In this document: positions 12,289-23,047 of the stretch, piece after piece
Layout of the letters: every line of letters starts with the position of its first letter
Numbering within the stretch: the stretch's first letter is position 1
Source of the DNA: Melastoma dodecandrum
Taxonomy: Eukaryota; Streptophyta; Magnoliopsida; Myrtales; Melastomataceae
Assembly (NCBI GenBank): GCA_029817715.1
Contig: JARUPY010000537.1
Coordinates: forward strand, 2,046,001-2,110,000
DNA length: 64,000 bases
Reading direction: 5' to 3'
Notes under the pieces: model-generated
The model's input: the letters and a program-made list of their open reading frames with translations, nothing else
What the model was told of the DNA's origin: nothing
The model's database searches: none
Translations under genes and position numbers: made by a program

Positions 12289-15200
12289 TTGAAAGAAGTC
12301 GATCTTGGGGGGGAAGGGGATCATCGCCCTACATTCCTTAGCGCGAGATTAACCCCTGATGAAGAAGAGTTGTATGTCCAACTGTTGAAGGAATACAAAG
12401 ATGTCTTCGCAAGGACCTACAAGGAAATGCCCGGCCTTGACCCGAAGATAGCGGTTCATAAGTTAGCTGTTAAGCACGGAGTTCGACCAATAAAGCAAGC
12501 TCAACGACGTTTTTGCCCAGAGCTGATCCCATTGATAGAAGCCGAAGTCAACAAGCTTATCGAAGCTGGATTTATTCGGGAGGTGAAATATCCAACATAG
12601 ATTGCAAATATAGTACCTGTTAAGAAGAAGAACGGTCAACTCCGAGTTTGCGTTGATTTTCGTGATCTCAATAATGTGTGTCCCAAGGACGATTTTCCTC
12701 TTCTGATCACTGAGATAATGGTAGACGCGACCACTGGCTATGAGGCCCTCAGTTTTATGGATGGATCATCGGGATATAATCAAATCCGAATGGATCCAAA
12801 GGATGAGGAAATGATGGCTTTTCGTACTCTAAAAGGTATTTATTGTTATAAGGTAATGCCTTTTGGGTTGAAGAATGCGGGAGCGACTTATCAACGGGCC
12901 ATGCAACGGATCTTTGATGATATTCTACACAAAAACGTAGAGTGTTACGTGGATGATCTAGTTGTCAAATCCAGAAAAAGGCGCGATCATATTAACGACC
13001 TTAGAAAAGTATTTGATAGACTGCGCAAATACCAATTGAAAATGAACCCATTGAAGTGTGCATTTGGGGTCACTTCAGGAAAGTTCCTTGGATTCATCGT
13101 TCGACATCGAGGCATTGAAGTCGATCAATCAAAGAAAGATGCGATTATGAAGATGCCAGGGCCAAGAAATATGTATGAGTTGAAGAGCCTTCAAGGGAAG
13201 CTTGCATACATTCGAAGGTTTATATCAAACTTGGCCGGACGATGCCATCCCTTTCATAGATTGATGAAGAAAGGTACTCCATTTGAGTGGGACGAAGCAT
13301 GTGATAATGCATTCAACAGCATAAAGGCTTATTTGTCAAAGCCACCGGTCCTAAATGCTCCAATCCAAGGAAGACCCCTCATACTTTATATAGCAGCACA
13401 AGAAGCTTCGCTAGGAGTTCTGTTAGCTCAGGAGAACGATAATGGAAAAGAAAATGCCTTGTATTATTTGAGCAGGACTTTCACCGGAGCGGAATTAAAT
13501 TACTCTCCAATTGAGAAGACATGTCTTGCTTTAATGTTTGCCATTCAAAAGCTACGACATTATTTGCAGACACATTCTGTTCGTCTCATATCACGGGCAG
13601 AACCTCTCAAATATATAATGTCGAGGCCAGTTCTATTTGGTCGTCTCGCGAAATGGGCACTTATGCTACAAGAGTTTGAGATCTTGTATGTTCCTCAAAA
13701 GGCTGTGAAGGGACAAGCTTTGGCTGACTTCTTGGCAGATCATCCTATACCAGATAATTGGAAGGTATTAGAAGAATTACCCGATGAAGAAGTAATGTTG
13801 GTTGATGTTCCTTCTCCATGGAAGATGTTCTTTGGTGGGTCAGCTACACAAAGAGGCGCGGGAGCTGGAGTTGTCTTCGTCACATCCGATGGAGATATCA
13901 TCCCTTACGCATATTCCCTCACCCAGTTATGCTCAAACAATATGGCTGAGTATCAGGCTCTCATACTTGGGCTAGAAATGGCCATGGATAACAAAGTACA
14001 TAGTTTGAGGGTATATGGAGACTCCAAGCTTGTGATTAATCAACTTCTATCCACATACGAGGTTCGCAAGCCAGAGCTTTTGCCTTATCATGATTATGCA
14101 GTTAAACTCGCAGGGTGGTTTCCGGATATTACAATAAGTCATATACTGAGAAAAGAAAATGCACAGGCAGATGCCTTGGCGAGTCTTGCTTCTGCTCTTA
14201 CTTCGGTAGATAGGGAGGTCAGCATTAGATTATGTCAAGCATGGGCGACTCCACCGGTCCCTGACAAGGAGGAAACAAACGAAATAAATCTCATATCCGT
14301 TTGTAACATAGATGATCAAGATTGGAGACAACCACTCATCGACTTTCTCGAGCACGGAAAACTGCCTAACGACCCACGACAAAAAGTAGATGTAAGGAGA
14401 AGAGCACCTCGATTCATATATTTTAAAAATACTCTTTATCGGCGATCCTTTGAAGGAGTATTCTTACGATGCCTTGGAGTGGAAGAAGCCGCCAAAGCAC
14501 TAGAGGAGGCGCATTCTGGGGTTTGTGGGGCTCATCAATCTGGTCCTAAACTTCACTTTCAATTGAAGAGGATGGGTTATTATTGGCCGACGATGGTAAA
14601 GGATTGTATGGAATATGCAAAGAAGTGTCAAACATGTCAGTTTAACGCTAACTTCATCCATCAATCGCCCGAGCCACTTCATCCAACTATAGCATCTTAG
14701 CCATTTGAGGCCTGGGGGCTAGATGTCGTAGGACCCATTACACCCAAATCATCAGGGGGTCACTCATATATTCTGGCGGCAACATACTATTTCTCCAAAT
14801 GGGCTGAAGCCGCATCCATTCGAGAAGTGAAGAACGAGACGGTGATTACCTTCATCAAGAATAATATTATTTTTCGTTATGGCGTGCCTCGCTATATCAT
14901 TACAGATAATGGCCGGAATTTCTCCAATAAGGCCATGGATAAATTCTGTGAGCAATTTGGTTTCAAACAATATAACTCTTCCATGTATTATGCGGCCGCA
15001 AACGGGTTGGCAGAGGCGTTCAATAAAACGTTATGCAATCTTCTAAAGAAGGTGGTCGATAAAGCTAGAAGAGATTGACATGAACGAGTCGGAGAAGCTC
15101 TATGGGCGTATCGTACGACGTATAGAACTGCGACTCGAATAACGCCATACTCTTTGGTCTACGGTGCGCGATTGCGCTTGCAGGAACTATAAGCTTTAGA

Positions 15201-15472
15201 TGAAAAACGTCTTGAAGCCCAACAGTGGATTGAATGCTATCAGGCAAGGATGTCGAAGTCTTTTAAAAAAAAAGTACGACATCGCTCCTTTCAAGTAGGT
15301 GACCTTGTTTTGGCGGTGTGAAGACCTATAATCATCACGCACGAGACTGGGAGCAAATTCACATCCAAGTGGGATGGTCCATACGTAGTCCAAGAGGCTT
15401 ACACTGGGGGCGCCTACAAGTTGATCAAGATGGAGTACGAGTTGGACCAATCAATGAGAAGTTCCTGAAGCG
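12289..15472 (+). pseudogene. Reverse transcriptase, two RNase H domains and integrase (pol) of the Tat element
   Basis: Reverse transcriptase (about 12,480-13,100) shows FMDGSSGYNQI, FGLKNAGATYQ and YVDD, with a stop at 12,598-12,600 inside it. The normal RNase H follows (LYYLSRTFTGAELNY, about 13,460). Next is an archaeal-type RNase H (about 13,800-14,200) with NNMAEYQALILGLE, YGDSKLVINQL and ENAQADALA; its first acidic residue is replaced (FFGGSA, glycine at 13,834-13,836). Integrase has an HHCC-like start (AHSGVCGAHQSG, CQTCQ) and core pieces WGLDVVGPI, IITDNGRNF and ANGLAEAFNKTL. Stops at 14,698, 15,076, about 15,189 and about 15,319 break it. All these pieces stay in one frame from 10,579, so decay is mainly by nonsense changes. 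The element cannot move on its own. Confidence 0.9.
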
Positions 15473-15815
15473 ATACTACGCCTGAAGAATAACGCTCCAT
15501 GTCGCATGAGCCTAAATTGCACGACACAAAAAAAAACAAAACAAAAAAAACCAAATGAAAAAAGAAGAAAAAAAAATAAAATGTAATACTCCTGGCCCGC
15601 ACGAGTATAAACTGTGAACGGCTAAATAAAATGTAATACTCCTGGCCTACACGATTATAAACTGTGAACAGTATAATAAGAACAGTTATGAAATAATCCT
15701 GCTCCACACAAACTCTGAGCCACTTTATTAAAAAAAATGGGACTATATAGCCCGAAATAACATGGGAGAAAGAGTCAAAGTCCAAAGCATAAATCAACTA
15801 AAAAAAAAAGGAGGC
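15473..15815 (+). repeat. A-rich spacer with a 50-bp direct repeat
   Basis: Between the end of pol and the end of the antisense gene lie A-rich tracts and two copies of a 50-bp unit (15,576-15,675) built on 'atgtaatactcctggcc' and 'ataaactgtgaac'. No gene is seen. As the convergent meeting point of sense pol and the antisense gene, it may hold poly(A) signals for both; that is inference. Confidence 0.65.
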
Positions 15816-18746
15816 TCAAGGTTCAAGAGTAAATTGTACAATCTCCTCGCGTGAGGTCTCAATCAACTCGCGAAGCTCTTCCAAAGATTGAAGATCATCG
15901 TCATGAACCATGTTGACTCCCTCCAAGACACGCATGGATTCCTTCAAACTCTCAACCTTGGCAGCCGCATCACCAGCCTTTGTTGCGACCTCCTTGAGAA
16001 TATCCTCTCGATTTGCCTTGGCCTTAATGCAATCAGATAATTGTCGTTGAAGTTCTTCAATCCGAATTTCATCTTCAGCGAGCCGGCTCTCCATGTTGGT
16101 CTTCTCCATCTTGATACCTTTTTCTTCAGCTTCGGCCTCAACGAGACAGCATCTGATCGACGCCACTTCTTTATCACGACTTGCGGCACTCATCACTCCT
16201 TTAGTGGCAGTTGCTAAGTCTGAGTATCGCATGGAGCTCTCCATATACTTTGATCAAGGAGTGAATGGGAGTCAGGTCCAGCTGCTCACATTTATCGACG
16301 AGTTTGAGAGCATCCTTAATCTCCTCTGCAATAACATGTCATCTACTGAAAGGGGTCCTCGAAATCTTCTCTTTGATGTCATCCCAAATACTAGCCGCGA
16401 ACTTCTTATATGCTCGTAAGGCTATAGAGTCAAAGCAGAAAGACGATATGGCTGGTGTAGTTGAGACTAGATCAACAAAATGAGAAGGGCCTTTGTTTTC
16501 CTTAGGCTGAATCACTTCCTTCATGGCATGCTTATCTTGCTGAAGCGGCTTTAAGAGCTCCGGACCAAGTGGGCTAATAACGGAAGACTCGCCATTGTCA
16601 CCCATGAAATCGACCAACTCATCCACAAGCTGCAATAGTAAACAAATTCGAATAAGATGCAGCCTGTCTAAACTATAATAATATGAGATTCTCACCAACT
16701 CATTGCCAGCTGAAATGATATCATTCGGCATATCTTCGGCTATATCGAGGTTCTCAGATACATGCTTTGAACGCCTCTGCCTCTTGAAATGTCTGTTATC
16801 GTCTGGAGTTTGTGACTTTTCAGAAGGTGCAACTGTTTATGGAAACATAGCATGATTGTTAATAAGTTCAAAAAAAAAAAGAAGATATATGTGTTTATAA
16901 GTACCAGTCTTTGGTGGTAAAGGCATTTTCTTTGGGGTGATGCCGGCCGGCTTGGTTGGTCTCTCCCGAGTATCCTCATCTTTACGTGGGGGATGGCGTA
17001 TTCCAGCAATCAGTGCCTCTATCCCTTGTTGGAGGAAATCACCATGCTTCTTTTTCCACCATTTAGAGTACTTCTTCGTGCAATATATGTCCAAATCAGT
17101 GTAGGAGACAGGAGCACTGGGCACGTACAATCGGGAATTAGTCTCTTTTCGCACTGAGAGACGCCACAATAGATGCCCTTCATCTAACGAGGAGGATCGT
17201 ATGTCACGTGTCAGTACATGTGGAATATCCTGGCAAAACCCGAGTTGACGGCTGAAGTATGGAGGATGATAAGGTTCCACGATGAAGGAATTGCCGCGCC
17301 TTAATGTCAAATAACATGAGTGGATGCTTATGAAAAAGCTCAATGAATTTTCATCTAAGCCAGAAGAATCCTCGACCAAAGGTCGCCCTTCATATGGAAA
17401 AAGTTATGACACCAATATACGTTCCCTCCATTATGAATAAGTTCGTGAGCCGCATGAGCGTCGAAGTAGCGCGCCCCCCCTTCGCCAGAATAACTAATCA
17501 TCCGAGGACCGACAACATCATTTGGAACAGGAAAGTGAGTCTGAAAGTAGAATGCCAACCATCCATATACGTAGTGTACCGGAAAACAAACTTTATGAAC
17601 CCCGGCAAGAGTAGAGTTGCAGATCTCATTAATTCTTTGGTATATGATGGCCAAGACAGGAACCGCAAGACTAAAGCCTTTTCCTACTGCCATCACGCTC
17701 ACCGCTTTGAATGTCTCCGGGCATATATATGCTTCATCATGCGGGAATACGAATGTGCATAACCAACAAGCGATGAACGTAGAAAGATAGGTCTGCAAAC
17801 GCATTTCTTCATTAATGCCCAAATCTTCAAATACTCCTGCTTCCTTATGACCCCAAGGAGATGCATCTACAATTGGACCTGTAGGGTTATGAGACTTCTT
17901 TGGACGATTTGATTTCTTCGACACACGTCTAGGAGGCCTGGTATATTTTTCATCTCCCCTGAACCAAAACTCGATCCAAGACGATATGGGAACAGCCTCC
18001 TTACTCGGGAGATCTCTATTTCTCTGCCTGCTTCGGTCATCCTCAGTGTTGTGCTCCAGAAGTCGAGAAAACGCCGTAAATAGATATGTACAGCTCTTCG
18101 GAAGATATCTACTTCTTTTGTTCGAGCTGGTGAGTTCTTTCAAACTGGGGATCGTCTCTTCGTACATTCTGCCATGAACAGGAAGCCCGCCAAGCTTGTA
18201 AAGATCCCAAAGAGAAATTGAAAGGGCTCCACGAGATGTTTCGAGGACATTAAACTGCGGGCACCAAGCTTCGCAGAAGGTCCGCATGACATCAGAATTG
18301 CGATCGTAACTATAACGCGAACAAAGTATGGCATCCAGTAAGCTTGCCCTTTTGAGGATTTCTTCATTACGAAAGACTGCGTCTTCTAGCCATTCCCAAT
18401 ATTTCGGAATAAAACCAAATTCACCGCGGAAGCGAAGAGTATGTACCTACTCAGACTTTCCTGCAATGACATTCCTCCCTAAAGAACGTGAAGGTATTGG
18501 CTCCGCCATGCATGAGTGAGGGAGTGACTTCAGTGACCACATGTCCAACGAAGAAGGCTCAGAGATTTTCTGCGACCAATGACTGAGGTTATCACGATTC
18601 TCGTCCAATTTGTCACAGGGTGGGGCAATCAGGCTAATCAATGGACGATGGACTACTAATTCCACTCTATTGCTGAGGTTTCCGTCATTTTCAGCAATAC
18701 ACAAAAACTCACGTCCCGAAACGACCTTTTGGGTAAAATGAAACAT
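15816..18746 (-). pseudogene. Antisense plant-mobile-domain (PMD) gene inside the Tat element
   Basis: Running opposite to gag-pol, the ATG at 18,746 opens MFHFTQKVVSGREFL. The PMD core follows: FGFIPKYWEWLEDAVF, RTFCEAWCPQFNVL, LWDLYKLGGLPVHG, STFIACWLCTFVFP and SLAVPVLAIIYQRI. Two short GT-AG introns (16,833-16,904 and 16,630-16,695) join the next exons in frame. A C-terminal coiled coil (SRLAEDEIRIEELQRQL) ends at 15,816. PMD proteins such as MAIN/MAIL1 act in plant nuclei on transcription and TE silencing, and PMD genes also occur in TEs. Breaks: an in-frame TAG at 18,449-18,447, a frameshift near 17,385, a TGA at 16,341-16,339 and a shift near 16,215. The retained introns, coiled coil and separate promoter show that this is a whole spliced transcription unit. 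It is now defective. Confidence 0.85.
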
Positions 18747-18814
18747 GGCTATAACGACCTACCAGGTAAAGGGATAAGTAAGTGAAATGCAATATCAGCC
18801 AAGCATCTCATCGT

Positions 18815-19091
18815 ACAAGGAGGGCCGAGGAAGAATCCGGCGGCGGTCCCATGTGTACGGGGAGGGCCGAGGGAATATCCGGCGGCGGTCCCATGTGTAC
18901 GGGGAGGGCCGAGGGAATATCCGGCGGCGGTCCCATTTGTACGGGGAGGGCCGAGGGAATATCCGGCGGCGGTCCCACGTGTACGGAGGAGGCCGAGGGA
19001 ATATCCGGCGGCGGTCCCATTTGTACGGGGGAGGCCGAGGGAATATCCGGCGACGGTCCCATTTGTACGGGGGAGGCCGAGGGAATATCCA
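18815..19091. repeat. 42-bp tandem repeat array, about 6.6 units
   Basis: Units of 42 bp built on 'ggcggcggtccca' and 'ggccgagggaatatcc' repeat with few changes. Because 42 is a multiple of three, every frame stays open and gives 14-residue repeats (for example GISGGGPMCTGRAE on the plus strand). The array lies just upstream of the antisense PMD start codon, so it would be in that gene's leader or first intron. I see no reason to call it protein coding. Tandem repeats near the 3' end are known in several Tat-type elements. Confidence 0.9.
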
Positions 19092-20060
19092 ACGATGATT
19101 CGTACGTGCTGAGAGAAAAGGACCTACAAAGTTATGATAAATCAATGAGAATAAATCCCACGTACCTAGTGGAAGAGGTTTTATGAAATGATTAGCTATA
19201 ACGGCCAATATCCCCAACGGTTAAGGATAAACGTCTCTCACAGGCACTTCTTAGATATCTTCTTCTGGCTCTTTCTCGCAACAACCCTTGTTTATAAGCT
19301 GCAGGAAATAAAGGCAATGTGTTTTCAGTCTAAAGCTTTAAAAGCCGGTCACGTCATCACAGGATGCATGCAGAAACATTAATCTGAGATAACCCCAAGA
19401 AATATGCATAAATAAGGAGTAATCATCGACATTGATTGAGAACCATTCTCGCTATCTTACCTTGGGGGAAGGTAGATATAAAGGACAGCCCAGCAGTGCA
19501 TCAATTCCACCGAGAGATCCTTGATCCGTGAACCTTTCAAACTACAAAATTAGTAGTGCCATTTAGGCCAATAAAAATAACTATCTTGAAAATTGGTAAA
19601 TGTTGAGAAAGTGTACAGTGGCCAGCAAGAGAAAGTTTGCTGGGAGAGACTGGAAAAGGGGAGCCCAGAGGGAAAACAAAACACAATGGTTAATTTTGAA
19701 CGAGTAACCAATTAAAGAACTATACACAACTATGACAATCCAGACTTAACCGCAGTGATGAGCAAAATATTCACGCATATAGGAGATACATCACCATCCA
19801 GATTCATCCACAGCTCTCCTACAATACAAAAGACATTAGCATGGGCAACTGAATATTGTACATGTTCTTGTGGCTGGGAATACAATATACGACATAAAAT
19901 ATGCTACCCACCTGGGGTTCTGAAATCCTAGTTCTGCAAGCCGACCCTGGCCTTGATATCTGGAAATCTAACAGCAATCGAAGAACAAGATGTGGGAACC
20001 AGTAGGATATGAGAGGAAGATGTGGGTGTAGACTCGCCTCCTCGCACCGCTATTTATAGG
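19092..20060 (-). promoter_or_regulatory. Promoter and spliced leader of the antisense PMD gene
   Basis: On the minus strand, CCTATAAATA at 20,060-20,051 is a strong TATA box. About 140 bases downstream is a classic donor (CCCCAG|GTGGGT, boundary at 19,912/19,911), and a T-rich acceptor (TTTTGTATTGTAG) lies near 19,818. This looks like a non-coding first exon spliced toward the PMD start at 18,746. It supports the antisense gene having its own promoter rather than using an LTR. The exact exon structure upstream of the ATG is uncertain. Confidence 0.6.
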
Positions 20061-20255
20061 GTCATGGGGGAATGAATTTGGACGTCCGTTGATTATGGAA
20101 ATCAATCAAAATCGCTAATCACGGATATTATTTTCCTCGAATATGGATAAGTGGGATAAGAGCGAATGAGGATGGTGAGCATTATTTGGAAAAAGATGTA
20201 TATTTTCCTTCTCGATGATCTTTTGCCGATTCATTCTTTCTGAAAGTATTCCGGC

Positions 20256-20259
20256 GTGA

Positions 20260-20293
<34 letters not shown>

Positions 20294-20295
20294 TT
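20256..20295. repeat. TA microsatellite
   Basis: An alternating TA run with short interruptions (around 20,262-20,294) lies between the antisense promoter and the host-gene fragment block. The flanks (20,061-20,479) show no gene. Confidence 0.8.
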
Positions 20296-20479
20296 CCTTT
20301 GTGGGGCGGTGATTGTGAGAAGATTTGGGATTCCTAGTGATTTATTTAGCTGTCAAGAGCGTTAGAGATCGAGGAATTCAAATCTTAAAAACTAATCGGT
20401 GTAAGAAACATTTATCCTCGTCATTGTTCGGGGTAAGGACAAAGCGAGAATGTTCCTGTTGAATCTGGACATACGGTGA

Positions 20480-21297
20480 ATGTCGCGGAACGTGAAAAAT
20501 AAATCATACAGTCTCCTTCACCTCCAGCCCTTCGGTGGCAGCGGTGAAATTTTTCTCCTTTTGTATCTCGCCTTCCTCCCGCTCTTGCCCTTATGTGCGC
20601 TGTTGTCGCATGCTTCTCCGGCCAAGTCGTACGTTGTGTATCTAAGACCGCACAAGCAGGGTGCAGAAGTAACCGAACGTGATATTGATGTTGTCAGAAC
20701 TTCTCACTACAATCTTCTGGGATCAATCCAGGGAAGCAACGAGAGGGCGCATCAGTCGATTATTTACTCCTACACACATTATATCAATGGTTTTGCCGCT
20801 GTTTTGGATGATGCGGAGCAGCAGAGATAGCGATGAATCCGAGCGTTCTGTCAGTGTTCCCGAACAAGGCGAAGAAACTGCACACGACAAGGTCATGGCA
20901 TTTCCTTGGTCTGCTGAAGGATGGCGGTGTGATCAGGCCAGACTCCATATGGGAGATGGCCAGGTTCGGCAAGAATACAATTATTGCCAACCTTGACGCA
21001 GGTGTTTGGCCTGAAGCGGCGAGCTTTAGCAATGATGGATTCGGTCCGATCCCGTCAAGGTGGAAAGGAATATGTCAGCATGGCATTAAGGATAAATTTC
21101 CCTGCAATAGGAAATTGATTGGAGTGAGGTATTTTGACAAGGGGTACATTGCAGAAGGTGGAATCATCACCGCGGAAAATGCAACCGCTTGTGACTTTGC
21201 TGGCCATGGCTCCCACACCCTGTCGACCGCTGGTGGGGACTTCGTCCACAATGTCAACATTTATAGATTTGCGAGGGTGCCGTCGCATTGGATGTGA
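20480..21297 (+). pseudogene. Subtilisin-like protease fragment (prodomain to catalytic Asp and His)
   Basis: The first part has a hydrophobic N-terminus (FLLLYLAFLPLLPLCALL) and an I9 prodomain (KSYVVYLRPHKQG, then SIIYSYTHYINGFAAVL). A one-base loss near 20,826 shifts the frame. The rest continues as MNPSVLSVFPN, LHTTRSWHFLGL, the catalytic-Asp block IIANLDAGVWPE, RWKGIC, and the catalytic-His block GHGSHTLSTAGG. It stops at 21,297, before the Asn and Ser of the active site. The family (plant SBT, AIR3-like) is secreted and cleaves wall or signal proteins. Here it is a truncated, frameshifted piece inside a retrotransposon, in the same direction as gag-pol. No intron is obvious in the part present. 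Confidence 0.82.
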
Positions 21298-21550
21298 AGG
21301 ACTCCGCACTGCCCGCGTAGAAGGACAAGGATTGCAGCTCCCCCCGCCTTTCTTTCAGAAGTTGATCACTGATATACTCGGCGCGTACTTCCTGATATTC
21401 GCGGGATTCACGTCGGTCACCGTTAACCTGAATAGCAACAAAGTGGTGACTCTCCCAGAGATTTCTAGGAGGGATCTCGTCCGGCCTGACATGGATTCGG
21501 TGTACGGGACAAACGAGGAGTTAGCAGAGATCGACGGGACAGATCTCTGA
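21298..21550 (+). pseudogene. NIP aquaporin fragment (first membrane helix) fused to unknown sequence
   Basis: In the frame that overlaps the end of the subtilase piece, FFQKLITDILGAYFLIFAG and VTVNLNSNKVVTLPEI match the first transmembrane helix and following loop of nodulin-26-like intrinsic proteins. The second helix and both NPA pore motifs are absent. After LPEI comes a tail (SRRDLVRPDMDS, then GTNEELAEIDGTDL) that I do not recognise. NIPs are channels for small neutral solutes; this scrap cannot form one. It directly abuts the subtilase fragment, as expected for stitched captured pieces. Confidence 0.68.
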
Positions 21551-22041
21551 CATCCTCCATGCTCTCTCGAATGGATTCCAAAAATTGGATAAGGTTAAGG
21601 ATGCAAGCAGGCAAAGAAGCCCACTTTCTGTAAACCGGTTGATATTTTCATGACATTTGCCACTCGGACAACCATTTCACTAAAATAGGTCAAGGAAAGA
21701 CGACTCGCTGTCCAAGATGTTTTTATAATATCAAACTTGTCTTAATTGCCCTGCCCCATGGACCCACGGTTGATTGTGTCCATTTGTTTATGGTTTTGCT
21801 GCCTGGTCTCCATCCTACTCTAAACACACAAGGGACGTAGCTCAGCCATGTGCCGATACTAAAGTACGAATTTTATGTTACAATCCCGAACCATGTGCTT
21901 GCGCGTTAAATCAACGTGACTTTTTCAAGATAAAGTATTTATTGTTGACTTAAAACAAGCTTTTAAGGGGAGACTGCTGCACATCGTTCCCATAGGATCA
22001 TTAAATCTGGGTTTGAGAACATAACACGTGCACCTTAGTGT
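21551..22041. other. No gene seen
   Basis: AT-rich sequence between the NIP and CLSY-like fragments. I find no open frame with a recognisable domain and no repeat boundary. Confidence 0.5.
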
Positions 22042-22158
22042 TGACAGACATATATCACTAAATATTTGATTGATGGACATATATCGCTAAATATTCTATT
22101 GATGGGCATATGTCAGCAACTATCTTATTGATGGGTATCATATATCACCAAGTATTTT
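22042..22158. repeat. 29-bp tandem repeat, four units
   Basis: Four head-to-tail units start at 22,042, 22,071, 22,100 and 22,129. They are built on 'tgatgg(a/g)cata' and 'taaatatt(c/t)', and the last unit is 30 bp. Imperfect but clear. Confidence 0.88.
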
Positions 22159-22301
22159 GGCATATATTATTCTGAATCAGTAAGATATCGGGAATAAAAA
22201 AAAAAGTATATTTTATGAACATATTTGTGCCCGCTAGTATGTATATATAAATACTCCACCCACATGTGTGAAGCAAACAGAAGACATAGGGTTGCTTTAA
22301 C

Positions 22302-22688
22302 ATGTCAAAGCAAGGCGAAACGAGTTCAAAAAAGAGGAAGGGAAAAGAACTACACGTTGCGGAAAAGAAGGATCGTCCCAAGATCACGGAGCGGCTTTTT
22401 GAATGAGGTGATGATGTAGTCCCTAAGAAGACTCCGGAAGAAGTCGGACTAGGGGATTTGTGGAAGGAATTCGACCAATGTCTCGAAGACGTTGAAGCGG
22501 AAAAAAAGAGCGTTGAGGATGTCAACCGAGAAAAAGAAAAAATCACCGACGAAGAGTACCATGATCCGTGTCGCCGAGGAAAACACGAAGGGAGATTGGA
22601 TGAAGAAATCGGAATTAAGTGCATATATTGTGGTTTTATTATACAAGAGATTCGAGATATATGCGCACCATTCTTACATCCGTAGGTG
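22302..22688 (+). pseudogene. SNF2 remodeler fragment, CLASSY/DRD1-like
   Basis: The ATG at 22,302 opens a Lys-rich start (MSKQGETSSKKRKGK). After an in-frame TGA (22,404-22,406) the same frame continues PEEVGLGDLWKEFDQCL and then GKHEGRLDEEIGIKC, YCGFIIQEIRDI. The pattern Cx4H...(D)EEIGxxCxxCG(x)2-3EI is typical of the cysteine motif before the ATPase domain of plant CLSY and DRD1 remodelers, which bring Pol IV or Pol V to silenced loci. The ATPase lobes are absent. The piece is in sense orientation inside the retroelement. I cannot decide between CLSY3/4 and DRD1 by eye. Confidence 0.6.
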
Positions 22689-23047
22689 ATGAGGTAATCA
22701 GATAATAAAATTGATGGCTTTAAGCTGCTATAATGTTAGTTGATATGGGGACAGACTAAGGATCACCCTCGATGTATCGAACGATGTTTGTCTGGATCTC
22801 ATGAAATAAAAATTGATTTCGCACGTTTTTAGCAGATTTGCCTGACAAAAAAAGGGGGGGGGGGGGGGGGGGGGGGGCTAATGAAGCAAATAATACAAAG
22901 AATATCTACCCCTCAGATTAGTCTGGATGTCTGGGTGCCGACCAAAAGAATTGGCCTCGCAGGATTGCGATATCTGGATAGCCTTTGACTGTGATTAATA
23001 CACTCGAAATCTGATAAGAAAGACCATCATCTTTTGCTCGAAGAATG
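22689..23047. repeat. Spacer with a 24-base G tract
   Basis: No gene is seen. An uninterrupted run of 24 G residues lies at 22,854-22,877, preceded by A residues. It could fold as a G-quadruplex on the plus strand, or its length may be a sequencing or assembly artefact. Confidence 0.75.

Noticed and set aside
18795..19217. Pro/Arg- and Gly-rich repeat proteins on both strands
   Set aside because: These frames follow from a 42-bp tandem repeat with period divisible by three; no start context, no domain.
21830..21900. 'gacgtagctcag' as the 5' part of a tRNA
   Set aside because: The following bases do not form D, anticodon and T arms.
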